Part shown: piece after piece, positions 42,838-50,882 of the stretch
Numbering within the stretch: position 1 is the stretch's first letter
Layout of the letters: every line of letters starts with the position of its first letter
From: Odoribacter splanchnicus DSM 20712
GTDB lineage: Bacteria > Bacteroidota > Bacteroidia > Bacteroidales > Marinifilaceae
Length of the DNA stretch: 64,000 nucleotides
Reading direction: 5' to 3'
Assembly (NCBI RefSeq): GCF_000190535.1
Contig: NC_015160.1
Coordinates: forward strand, 806,001 to 870,000
Notes under the pieces: generated by a model
Seen by the model: only the letters and a program-made list of their open reading frames with translations
What the model was told of the DNA's origin: nothing
Databases searched by the model: none
Program-made: the position numbers and the translations under genes

Positions 42838-45603
42838 ATGAATAAACCATATATTGATTTGAAGGGTGTACGGGTGCACAATCTGAAAAATATCGATCTG
42901 AAAATCGAACTCAATAAACTGATTGTCATCACGGGAGTATCAGGTAGCGGCAAATCTTCTTTGGCTTTCGACACGCTATATGCCGAAGGTCAGCGCCGGT
43001 ATGTCGAGAGTCTGTCGTCGTATGCCCGGCAGTTTCTGGGACGTCTGAATAAACCGGAATGTGATTATATCAAAGGAATTCCCCCTGCCGTTGCAATCGA
43101 ACAGAAGGTAAATACTTCTAATCCACGCTCGACGGTAGGTACTTCTACAGAAATATACGATTATATCAAATTATTATATGCCCGGGCAGGACAAACCATA
43201 TCCCCGATATCGGGACGGGAAGTAAAAAGAGATCATACTGACGACATTACCCGGTATATTCTGGAAGACCACCTCGGCAAAACTGTTATTATCCTGGCAC
43301 GTCCTGAACATTTGCAGGATGTGGAAACTTTAAAATTGTTGTTGAGCCAGGGATTTACCCGTATAAAATCAGGAAAAGCATATCACCGGATCGACGATAT
43401 CCTCGCTGAAAATAAAGTTCTTTCGAGCCCATCCGATCTATATCTCGTCATCGACCGGATCAACATCACCCAGGAAAAAGATACCGCTTCCCGGGTTTCC
43501 GAATCGGTAGAAACGGCCCTGTATGAAGGAAAAGGAGAATGTTTTATAGAGATCGACGGGGAAATTCGCTCCTTTTCCAATCGTTTCGAAGCAGACGGTA
43601 TGAGCTTTGTCGTGCCTACAGTCAATACCTTTAGTTTCAACTCTCCCTTGGGAGCCTGTCCGAAATGTGAAGGATATGGGAAAATTCTGGGTATAGACGA
43701 AGACTTGGTCGTTCCGAATAAATCGCTCAGTATCTACGAAGAAGCTGTGCTGTGTTGGAGAGGGGAAAAAATGAGCGAATGGAAAAACGAATTGGTGAAA
43801 CATGCACACAAAGTTAATTTCCCGATTCATACTCCCTATTATGAATTGACAGAAGCGGAAAAGAATATCCTATGGAACGGATGTCCGTACTTTGGAGGAA
43901 TTTACGATTTCTTCAATTATTTGGAATCCAAAAAATACAAAATTCAAAACCGGGTGATGATTGCCAGGTATACAGGAAAGACCAAGTGCCCAGAATGCCA
44001 TGGTACTCGCTTAAAACCCGAAGCTTCATACGTGAAGATCGGCGGTAAATCGGTGCCCGAACTGGTTGAAATGCCGGTATCCGATCTGAAAGTATTCTTC
44101 GATACCCTTTCTTTGACTCCGGCTCAAAACAAAGTGGCAGAAAGGATCCTTCCCGATATTAAGAACCGACTTGAATTTTTACTTGAAGTAGGTTTGGGTT
44201 ATCTCACTCTGAACCGGCTTTCTTCTTCACTTTCAGGTGGAGAATCCCAGCGGATCAATTTAGCTACTTCCCTGGGTTCGGCTTTGGTCGGCTCGCTCTA
44301 TATCCTGGATGAACCTAGTATCGGATTACATTCCCGGGATACCGGACAATTGATCAAAGTATTGAAAAAACTAAGGGATTTGGGAAATACCGTCATCGTC
44401 GTCGAGCATGACGAAGACATCATTAAAGCAGCCGATCAGGTGATCGACATCGGCCCTCAGGCTGGACGCCTGGGGGGTGAAGTTGTATTTCAGGGCGATA
44501 TGAAAGCACTGAAAACTGCCGGTACGTTAACCGCCGATTATATTTTCGGGAAGCGTAAAATCGAAGTTCCTGCCCGGAGACGTCCCTGGAAACAAAAAAT
44601 AACAATCAGCGGAGCAACCGAGAATAACCTGAAAAATATCACTGTCGATATTCCTTTGAAAATCATGACTGCGATTACCGGAGTCAGCGGTTCAGGTAAA
44701 AGTACTTTGATAAAAACGATTCTGGTACCTGCCTTAAAGAAATTATATGGAGATTATTCCGATCGCACAGGTAGTTTCGATAAACTCACCGGAGATTTGA
44801 AAGCCATTACCGGAGTCGAATTTATCGACCAAAATCCGATAGGAAAATCTACACGCTCCAATCCGGTTACCTATTTAAAGGCTTGGGACGATATCCGTAA
44901 AATTTTCTCAGATACACAAGCTGCTAAGGTACAAGGCTTTAAACCGGCACATTTTTCTTTCAACGTACCCGGTGGGCGTTGTGAAGAATGTCAGGGAGAA
45001 GGAATTATTAAAGTGGAAATGCAATTTATGGCGGATGTATTTCTGGAGTGTGAACACTGCAAAGGCAGACGCTTTAAAGACGAGGTACTGGAGATCAGTT
45101 ATAAGGGTAAAAATATTTATGATATTCTGGAAATGACCGTAAATCAGGCCCTGGAATTTTTTTCTGCGGGGAATGGTCATAGCGAACGTAGTATTGTAGA
45201 TAAGTTACAAAAATTGGTAGACGTTGGATTAGGTTATGTGAAGCTGGGCCAGTCTTCCAGTACTCTCAGCGGTGGTGAAAGCCAACGGGTCAAACTGGCT
45301 TATCATTTAAGCCGGGAAAATGCCGATCCTACCCTTTTTGTTTTCGATGAACCGACGACAGGTCTGCATTTCCACGACATTCATAAATTGATGAGTTCGT
45401 TGAATGCTTTGATCGAACGGGGACATTCCGTATTGATCATCGAACACAATATGGATGTTATCAAATGTGCCGACTATGTTATCGACCTCGGACCTGAGGG
45501 AGGAAAAGAAGGTGGACGTATCGTTTGTACCGGTACACCGGAACAAGTGGTAAAATGTCCGGAATCCTATACAGGGCACTATCTGAAAGAAAAATTGCAA
45601 TAA
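42838..45603 (+). CDS. uvrA: UvrABC system protein A
   Basis: The ATG at 42838 gives 921 residues; seven more are possible from 42817. Two ABC ATPase modules are present: Walker A GVSGSGKSS near residue 34 and again GVSGSGKST near 623, with LSGGESQR signatures and the zinc-finger CPKCEGYG and CEECQGEG/CEHCKGRR modules. UvrA recognises bulky DNA damage and loads UvrB. It stands alone between the L9 operon and pyrK, 37 bp upstream of the latter. Confidence 0.97.
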   Translation: MNKPYIDLKGVRVHNLKNIDLKIELNKLIVITGVSGSGKSSLAFDTLYAEGQRRYVESLSSYARQFLGRLNKPECDYIKGIPPAVAIEQKVNTSNPRSTVGTSTEIYDYIKLLYARAGQTISPISGREVKRDHTDDITRYILEDHLGKTVIILARPEHLQDVETLKLLLSQGFTRIKSGKAYHRIDDILAENKVLSSPSDLYLVIDRINITQEKDTASRVSESVETALYEGKGECFIEIDGEIRSFSNRFEADGMSFVVPTVNTFSFNSPLGACPKCEGYGKILGIDEDLVVPNKSLSIYEEAVLCWRGEKMSEWKNELVKHAHKVNFPIHTPYYELTEAEKNILWNGCPYFGGIYDFFNYLESKKYKIQNRVMIARYTGKTKCPECHGTRLKPEASYVKIGGKSVPELVEMPVSDLKVFFDTLSLTPAQNKVAERILPDIKNRLEFLLEVGLGYLTLNRLSSSLSGGESQRINLATSLGSALVGSLYILDEPSIGLHSRDTGQLIKVLKKLRDLGNTVIVVEHDEDIIKAADQVIDIGPQAGRLGGEVVFQGDMKALKTAGTLTADYIFGKRKIEVPARRRPWKQKITISGATENNLKNITVDIPLKIMTAITGVSGSGKSTLIKTILVPALKKLYGDYSDRTGSFDKLTGDLKAITGVEFIDQNPIGKSTRSNPVTYLKAWDDIRKIFSDTQAAKVQGFKPAHFSFNVPGGRCEECQGEGIIKVEMQFMADVFLECEHCKGRRFKDEVLEISYKGKNIYDILEMTVNQALEFFSAGNGHSERSIVDKLQKLVDVGLGYVKLGQSSSTLSGGESQRVKLAYHLSRENADPTLFVFDEPTTGLHFHDIHKLMSSLNALIERGHSVLIIEHNMDVIKCADYVIDLGPEGGKEGGRIVCTGTPEQVVKCPESYTGHYLKEKLQ

Positions 45604-45640
45604 ATAATAAATCAGTGATCACCAGATCTCATTAAACAGC

Positions 45641-46402
45641 ATGAAGAAAATACTAGATTTTACTGTTAAAGAAAACCGCCGGCTCAATGCAGACAATTTT
45701 TTATTGGTATTGCATTCCATAGAGTTACCGGAGATCCAGGCAGGACAATTCGTCAATGTCAGAGTAGACCATTCCCCTTCTACTTTTTTACGCCGGCCGA
45801 TATCCGTGCATGATGTGGATAAGAAACAAGGCCTGCTTTATCTTTTAGTAAAAATTGCAGGTAAAGGGACCGAAAAATTGTCCACGCTTAAGCCCGGTGA
45901 ACAGTTGAATATTATACTTCCATTGGGAAATTGCTTCTCTCAACCCGAACAAGGACGATGTTTACTGGTTGGTGGCGGTGTCGGTATCGCTCCCCTTTTG
46001 CATTTATCCAAAGAACTCTCCGATAAAGGGCTACACCCGGTGGTTCTGATCGGAACCCGGACAGTGAAAGATATTATCTTAAAAGAAGAGTATGAAAAGT
46101 ATGCAACGGTATACTATACAACCGAAGACGGTTCTTATGGAGAAAAGGGATATCCCACTCAGCATACCATTCTAACTGAACAATTCGACCATATCTTTTG
46201 TTGTGGCCCCGAACCGATGATGAAAGCAGTTGCCAGGTATGCTTATTCTAAACATATCGATTGTGAAGTTTCTCTGGAGAATACGATGGCTTGTGGAATC
46301 GGAGCTTGCCTTTGCTGTGTAAACGACACCAAAGAAGGTCATAAATGTGTATGTACAGACGGTCCGGTATTTAATATAAATGATTTAAAATGGCAGATTT
46401 AA
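45641..46402 (+). CDS. pyrK: Dihydroorotate dehydrogenase electron transfer subunit
   Basis: The 253-residue protein has a ferredoxin-reductase FAD domain ([14 protein letters not shown]), an NAD domain ([15 protein letters not shown]) and a C-terminal [2Fe-2S] cysteine cluster ([10 protein letters not shown]...HKCVC). It passes electrons from PyrD to NAD in pyrimidine synthesis. It overlaps pyrD by 13 bases, so translation is coupled and the two form the heterotetrameric 1B enzyme. Confidence 0.95.
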   Translation: MKKILDFTVKENRRLNADNFLLVLHSIELPEIQAGQFVNVRVDHSPSTFLRRPISVHDVDKKQGLLYLLVKIAGKGTEKLSTLKPGEQLNIILPLGNCFSQPEQGRCLLVGGGVGIAPLLHLSKELSDKGLHPVVLIGTRTVKDIILKEEYEKYATVYYTTEDGSYGEKGYPTQHTILTEQFDHIFCCGPEPMMKAVARYAYSKHIDCEVSLENTMACGIGACLCCVNDTKEGHKCVCTDGPVFNINDLKWQI

Positions 46403-47295
46403 ATATAAACCTCAATGGCTTAGAGCTAAAAAATCCTGTATTGACAGCATCAGGAACATTTGGTTATGGTTTAGAATTCCAAGATTTCATTCAACTCGAT
46501 AAGTTGGGTGGATTTATAGTAAAAGGTACTACCCTAAAACACCGCGAAGGGAATTCCTATCCCCGTATGGCTGAAACCCCGTCCGGTATGTTGAATGCAG
46601 TCGGCTTGCAAAATAAAGGGGTCGATTATTTCATCGAACGTATTTATCCGGAAATAAAGGATATCGAAACGAATATTCTGGTAAATGTTTCCGGGTCTAC
46701 CATCACTGATTATGCGGAGACTGCAGAAAAAATCAACGCCTTGGATCACATCCCTGCCATCGAATTGAATATTTCCTGTCCCAATGTAAAGGAAGGTGGA
46801 ATGGCTTTCGGTACCAGTTGTGCTTCTGCTGCCGAAGTCGTAAAAGCAGTCAGACGGGTATACAAAAAGCATTTGATGGTAAAATTATCCCCCAATGTGA
46901 CTAATATACAGGAAATAGCTTTGGCTGTAGAAAGTGAAGGAGCCGATTCGGTTTCTCTGATCAATACTCTGCTGGGAATGGCTATCGACGCCAAAAAACG
47001 CAAACCCGTTTTAAGTACGATTACCGGGGGATTGAGCGGAGCTTGTGTAAAACCGATCGCTCTACGTATGGTTTGGCAAGTCGCTAAAGCAGTAAAGATT
47101 CCGGTTGTCGGCCTTGGAGGAATCATGTGTGCGACCGATGCTATCGAATTTTTATTGGCAGGCGCTTCTGCTGTTCAAATCGGAACCGCTAATTTTATCG
47201 ATCCGGCGATCACCGTAAAAATAATCGAAGGTATAAACGATTATCTGGATGAAAATGGTTGTAAGTCTGTCAAAGAAATTATCGGACTGATATAA
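46390..47295 (+). CDS. pyrD: Dihydroorotate dehydrogenase, class 1B catalytic subunit
   Basis: The 301-residue FMN TIM-barrel protein has [25 protein letters not shown], the [13 protein letters not shown] block with the class 1 catalytic Cys, and [20 protein letters not shown]. It oxidises dihydroorotate to orotate with PyrK as electron outlet. It overlaps pyrK. A long-loop hairpin with a 10-base stem follows and overlaps the end of the convergent regulator gene. Confidence 0.96.
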   Translation: MADLNINLNGLELKNPVLTASGTFGYGLEFQDFIQLDKLGGFIVKGTTLKHREGNSYPRMAETPSGMLNAVGLQNKGVDYFIERIYPEIKDIETNILVNVSGSTITDYAETAEKINALDHIPAIELNISCPNVKEGGMAFGTSCASAAEVVKAVRRVYKKHLMVKLSPNVTNIQEIALAVESEGADSVSLINTLLGMAIDAKKRKPVLSTITGGLSGACVKPIALRMVWQVAKAVKIPVVGLGGIMCATDAIEFLLAGASAVQIGTANFIDPAITVKIIEGINDYLDENGCKSVKEIIGLI

Positions 47296-47307
47296 ATACT
47301 TCAAATC

Positions 47308-47352
47308 AGAAATGAGGCTGTCTGAATGCTATATGAAGATAACCTCATTTCT
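47308..47352. terminator. Long-loop hairpin between pyrD and the XRE regulator
   Basis: AGAAATGAGG and CCTCATTTCT form a perfect 10-base stem around a 25-base loop. The right arm covers the stop codon of the convergent regulator gene. It may act in both directions. Confidence 0.5.
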
Positions 47353-47776
47353 CATAATCTTCGAAGCTGCCGTCTTCAAAAAATAAGATAATCCGTTTGA
47401 CCTTCTTTCCTTTGGCTGTAGGTATCGAAGCGACGGAAACGGCCGGTCGTAAAATCTCTTCTGCTTTTGTATTTTTTTCTTCGATAGGAAAGCGTTTTTC
47501 TTCTTCTTCAAATAAATTTTTCTGAACAGGTATTTTTTCAACCTCTTTAGCCGGAGTGGAAATACGGTTATTGTATAGAGAGCCTTTACCGGAAATCAAC
47601 CAATTTAAGTTTACGTCCGGAAAAGCTTGTGCAATTTTGTCCAATACATCGAATCCGGGTTTACTTCGCCCGTTCAGAATATGTGACATCGCCGAAGCAT
47701 TGACCTTGATCATTGCAGCAAAACGAGTTGCTGTCAGATTTTTTTCTTCCAAAAGCTGCTTAAATCTCTCTTGCAT
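47345..47776 (-). CDS. XRE family helix-turn-helix transcriptional regulator
   Basis: The ATG at 47776 gives 143 residues beginning MQERFKQLLEEKN. A possible upstream ATG at 47818 would place the start within the operators and promoter and was rejected. The HTH covers residues 5-60 (TATRFAAMIKVNASAMSHILNGRSKPGFDVLDKI), like many Bacteroidales XRE repressors. A charged linker and a C-terminal VKRIILFFEDGSFEDYEK strand segment follow. The upstream DNA carries repeated palindromes, one holding the gene's own -7 box, so negative autoregulation is predicted. No phage or toxin genes are adjacent. Confidence 0.88.
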   Translation of the reverse strand: MQERFKQLLEEKNLTATRFAAMIKVNASAMSHILNGRSKPGFDVLDKIAQAFPDVNLNWLISGKGSLYNNRISTPAKEVEKIPVQKNLFEEEEKRFPIEEKNTKAEEILRPAVSVASIPTAKGKKVKRIILFFEDGSFEDYEK

Positions 47777-47791
47777 CTTGTAAAATATTGC

Positions 47792-47805
47792 ATTACAAAT
47801 GTAAT
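47792..47805. promoter_or_regulatory. Operator copy 1 (ATTACAAATGTAAT)
   Basis: This palindrome is centred 22 bases before the regulator start codon. On the minus strand it contains TACATTTG, a perfect -7 element, at 47796-47803. Confidence 0.75.
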
Positions 47806-47826
47806 ATATATTCTGCAACTATCAAA
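47796..47826 (-). promoter_or_regulatory. Promoter of the XRE regulator gene, inside the operators
   Basis: On the minus strand TTTG (47823-47826), a 19-base spacer and TACATTTG (47796-47803) give the full Bacteroidetes promoter. The -7 box is within operator copy 1, and the -33 box adjoins copy 2. The predicted leader is only about 12 bases. Confidence 0.7.
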
Positions 47827-47840
47827 ATTACATTTGTAAT
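47827..47840. promoter_or_regulatory. Operator copy 2 (ATTACATTTGTAAT)
   Basis: Same palindrome in the reverse orientation, centre 35 bases from copy 1. It adjoins the -33 element of the regulator promoter. Confidence 0.72.
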
Positions 47841-47849
47841 ATGATATAC

Positions 47850-47863
47850 ATTACAAATGTAAT
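47850..47863. promoter_or_regulatory. Operator copy 3 (ATTACAAATGTAAT)
   Basis: Identical to copy 1, with its centre 23 bases from copy 2. Confidence 0.72.
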
Positions 47864-48259
47864 AATACAATCAATCCATGATTTATCGGTATGGTTAAAT
47901 CCTTAAAATCAGTAATTTAGTGAGCAGTTAAAAGGTTATTCGATACTAAGTTTCTGTAAATTAACAATTTGAATATATATTCCTAAGGTTATATTTCTGT
48001 TTTTTATATGAAGTGAAATATGAAATGATACAACATAAATAACTGGATATTAAACAAATACATAAATATAAATACCTTCAAATTGCCTTATTTATCGCTT
48101 TAACAACTGAAGTTTGCCCCAGGTAATTAAAGTAATTTATTCAAAATAGGATATATAATACTGATAATCATTACTATATATCTTAAAATATAAAAAATGT
48201 AAAATATTCCAAATCCCCTGAGTTAAGATTGTAATTCACTTCTGTTGTTTTGGAATTTG

Positions 48260-48273
48260 ATTACATTTGTAAT
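48260..48273. promoter_or_regulatory. Operator copy 4 (ATTACATTTGTAAT)
   Basis: Identical to copy 2, but 155 bp upstream of the aminopeptidase start. On the plus strand it contains TACATTTG (48262-48269), a possible -7 element directed at that gene, without a good -33 element. Confidence 0.65.
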
Positions 48274-48307
48274 ACAAGAACCTTTAATTCCTGTAAAATC
48301 CCCATGT

Positions 48308-48321
48308 ATTACAATTGTAAT
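48308..48321. promoter_or_regulatory. Operator copy 5 (ATTACAATTGTAAT)
   Basis: A variant that is a perfect 14-base palindrome (centre AATT), 48 bases from copy 4. It lacks the embedded -7 element. Confidence 0.6.
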
Positions 48322-48398
48322 GTATGACATTTCTATTCTTTTATTAGAAAATAGCACTACTCGATGACAACCGCTGCTAGAATTTTAATTTTTCTTAT

Positions 48399-48406
48399 TA
48401 TATTTG
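48399..48406 (+). promoter_or_regulatory. Bacteroidetes -7 element (TATATTTG) of the aminopeptidase gene
   Basis: TATATTTG matches TAnnTTTG 21 bases before the ATG at 48428. An upstream in-frame GTG at 48404 lies inside it, which supports the later start. Confidence 0.5.
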
Positions 48407-48427
48407 GTGAAATTTAAAATCTGGATT

Positions 48428-50206
48428 ATGACGATCAAGGAAAAACTTTCAGCTTTAAGAGCCATTATGGAACGCGAATCACTGGATGCATATATTATAT
48501 CCGGAACCGATCCGCACAATAGTGAATATTTACCGGCAGCCTGGAAACAAAGACAATGGATTTCCGGTTTCACAGGATCTTTCGGTACGGTTGTCGTCTT
48601 GAAAAATGAAGCCGGACTTTGGACAGATACCCGTTATTTTATACAGGCGGAAAAACAACTGAAGGATTCGGGAATACAGATGCATAAATTGAGAGTGCCG
48701 GAAGCGGTCGATTATCCGGAATGGCTGGCAACCAACTTACCGGAAGGAAGTCGGGTCGGTTTGGATAGTTTCTGTATTTCTGTCTGTGACATGAAAAATC
48801 TGCAAGAGACCCTAACCCCCAAACAGATTACTGTTGTAGAAAAAACAGATCTATTAGGAGAGATATGGCTGGATCGTCCTTCCTTACCCGATGCCCAACT
48901 CTTTTTAGTACCTGCCGCTACTGCCGGAAAATCGGCTAATGAAAAGATAACCATGATCCGGGAAAAGTTACAAGCTGCACATGCAGATTATATGCTTTTC
49001 AGTTGCCTGGATGAAATCGCCTGGTTATATAATGTAAGATGCAACGATATCATTTACAATCCTGTTGCCATCAGTTATGCAGTTGTCGGTAAAGCCAAAG
49101 CCTGGTTGTTTATAAAAAATACCAAAGTCTCTCGCGAAATCGCAAGTCAATTAAGTCAGGAAGGTATAGAAATCCGGGATTATCATCATTTGTTTTTATT
49201 CCTGGAAGAACTAGACAAAAATTCGGTGTTTACCGTGGATTCGGCCACCTTAAATTATGCTGTCTATCATAAACTCTTTACAGAATTTCAGGTAAAAGAA
49301 CAAGAGTCACCTATTGTTTTGGCAAAAGCCATCAAAAATCCGATAGAAGTTGAAGGGTTCAGAAAAGCTTGTATAAAAGACAGTGTAGCCCTGACGAAAT
49401 TCTTTTATTGGGTGGAACGTAATATCGGCAACCATTTGACGGAAATCTCTGTTTCCGAACAACTTTCGGCTTTCAGAGCCCAAAATGACGGATATGCAGA
49501 AGATAGTTTTGCCAACATTTCAGCTTATGGTGCCAATGCAGCACTGCCTCACTATTCGGCTATTCCGGGAGAAGATGCAGAACTGCAGCCACGTGGATTT
49601 TATCTGATCGATTCCGGGGGCCAATATACACATGGTACGACCGATATTACACGGACAGTTCCACTTGGAGAACTAACTCGCTTGGAAAAAGAAGATTACA
49701 CCACCGTATTAAAAGGAATGATTGCACTGAGCAGATGCATTTTTCCGAAAGGTACCAAAGGTTGTAATATAGACGCTATCGCTCGTCAGCCTCTTTGGCA
49801 AACTTGCCGGAACTATGGACATGGTACGGGGCATGGGATCGGCTTTTTCTTAAATGTACATGAAGGTCCTCAGGCTATCCGCCAGGAATTGAAAAACCAG
49901 GATGTGGTTCCCGGTATGGTAACCTCCGACGAACCTGGTCTGTATCGGGAAGGTTCGCACGGTATTCGGCATGAAAATATGATTTTATGTATCCCGGTCA
50001 GTAAAAATGAATTCGGGGAATGGTATGGATTTGAGACATTAACACTCTGCTACTTCGATACTTCAGCTCTATTACTTGATTTGTTAAGTGAAGATGAAAA
50101 AAAATGGCTGAACGACTATCACAAAACAGTCTATGAAAAAACTGCACCTTATCTGACTCCCGAGGAAGCTCAATGGCTGGCTGAAAAGACCAAACCGGTA
50201 CTATGA
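48428..50206 (+). CDS. Aminopeptidase P family M24 metallopeptidase
   Basis: From the ATG at 48428 the protein has 592 residues in the three-domain arrangement of cytosolic Xaa-Pro aminopeptidases. Two creatinase-like domains come first, then the pita-bread domain with metal ligands in DSGGQYTHGTTDITRT, GHGTGHGIGF, SDEPGLYREG and the terminal RHENM. It removes N-terminal residues preceding proline. It faces the XRE gene across the operator array, so control by that regulator is possible. It ends at a perfect 15-base inverted repeat. Confidence 0.93.
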   Translation: MTIKEKLSALRAIMERESLDAYIISGTDPHNSEYLPAAWKQRQWISGFTGSFGTVVVLKNEAGLWTDTRYFIQAEKQLKDSGIQMHKLRVPEAVDYPEWLATNLPEGSRVGLDSFCISVCDMKNLQETLTPKQITVVEKTDLLGEIWLDRPSLPDAQLFLVPAATAGKSANEKITMIREKLQAAHADYMLFSCLDEIAWLYNVRCNDIIYNPVAISYAVVGKAKAWLFIKNTKVSREIASQLSQEGIEIRDYHHLFLFLEELDKNSVFTVDSATLNYAVYHKLFTEFQVKEQESPIVLAKAIKNPIEVEGFRKACIKDSVALTKFFYWVERNIGNHLTEISVSEQLSAFRAQNDGYAEDSFANISAYGANAALPHYSAIPGEDAELQPRGFYLIDSGGQYTHGTTDITRTVPLGELTRLEKEDYTTVLKGMIALSRCIFPKGTKGCNIDAIARQPLWQTCRNYGHGTGHGIGFFLNVHEGPQAIRQELKNQDVVPGMVTSDEPGLYREGSHGIRHENMILCIPVSKNEFGEWYGFETLTLCYFDTSALLLDLLSEDEKKWLNDYHKTVYEKTAPYLTPEEAQWLAEKTKPVL

Positions 50207-50227
50207 TCCGGCTTCTATTCTACTCAT

Positions 50228-50268
50228 ATTTACCAATGTTCACAATTCCATTATGAACATTGGTAAAT
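50228..50268. terminator. Perfect 15-base inverted repeat after the aminopeptidase gene
   Basis: ATTTACCAATGTTCA and TGAACATTGGTAAAT pair perfectly around an 11-base loop, followed by a T-rich run (CATTTCATTTTTT). It probably terminates the aminopeptidase transcript; the length of the perfect pairing is notable. Confidence 0.7.
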
Positions 50269-50345
50269 CATTTCATTTTTTCTGATTTTCTTTTTATCAG
50301 GGACGCAACCTTTTTAAATTTCTTACATCTCTATAACAGATATTG

Positions 50346-50882
50346 ATGTGTAATTTGGACCGAATAATAGATAAATGCAAAGAGGGTGACAGACAGGCAG
50401 CAGAGAAAATCTATCAGATATTTTCTGCAAAAATGTTTGCATTATGTCTCCGTTTTTCCAAAGACCGGGCAGATGCCGAAGATACGTTGCAGGATGGATT
50501 TATCAAAATTTTCACTTCTATCGGGCAATATACCGGAAAAGGTTCATTTGAGGGATGGATGAAACGGATCATGATCAATACGGCAATGGAGAAATTCAGG
50601 AAAAATCCCCCATTGCAAATTGTAGAGGAGTTACCTGAAATCGAAGATAACGAGGACATAGACGAAGAGGTCAGCATTCCGGAAGAAGTGTTGGCTGATT
50701 TTGTAAATCAACTTCCGGAACGGTACAAAATGGTTTTCAACCTCTATGTGATCGAAGAAATGTCCCATAAGGATATCGCAGCCTTACTCGGTATTAACGA
50801 GGGTACGTCGAAATCCAATCTGGCCAGAGCCAGGGAAATATTAAAAAGAAAAGTGAAGGAATATTTAGACCATGAACAATAA
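50346..50882 (+). CDS. ECF RNA polymerase sigma factor (RpoE-like)
   Basis: From the ATG at 50346 the protein has 178 residues. Region 2 contains RFSKDRADAEDTLQDGFIKIF, and region 4 contains LPERYKMVFNLYVIEEMSHKDIAALLGI and SKSNLARAREIL. This is an ECF factor distinct from the FecI-like one at 12328. It overlaps the next gene by 11 bases, and that gene has an N-terminal region suited to bind the sigma factor, so they form a sigma/anti-sigma pair. Confidence 0.92.
   Translation: MCNLDRIIDKCKEGDRQAAEKIYQIFSAKMFALCLRFSKDRADAEDTLQDGFIKIFTSIGQYTGKGSFEGWMKRIMINTAMEKFRKNPPLQIVEELPEIEDNEDIDEEVSIPEEVLADFVNQLPERYKMVFNLYVIEEMSHKDIAALLGINEGTSKSNLARAREILKRKVKEYLDHEQ

Larger units (their letters stand above)
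47777..48427. other. 650-bp AT-rich divergent intergenic region with an operator array
   Basis: No gene is seen here. Its marked feature is five copies of a 14-base palindrome, ATTACA-NN-TGTAAT: three close to the XRE gene and two on the side of the aminopeptidase gene. The region between 47880 and 48250 is very AT-rich and contains no further structure I can support. Confidence 0.75.
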
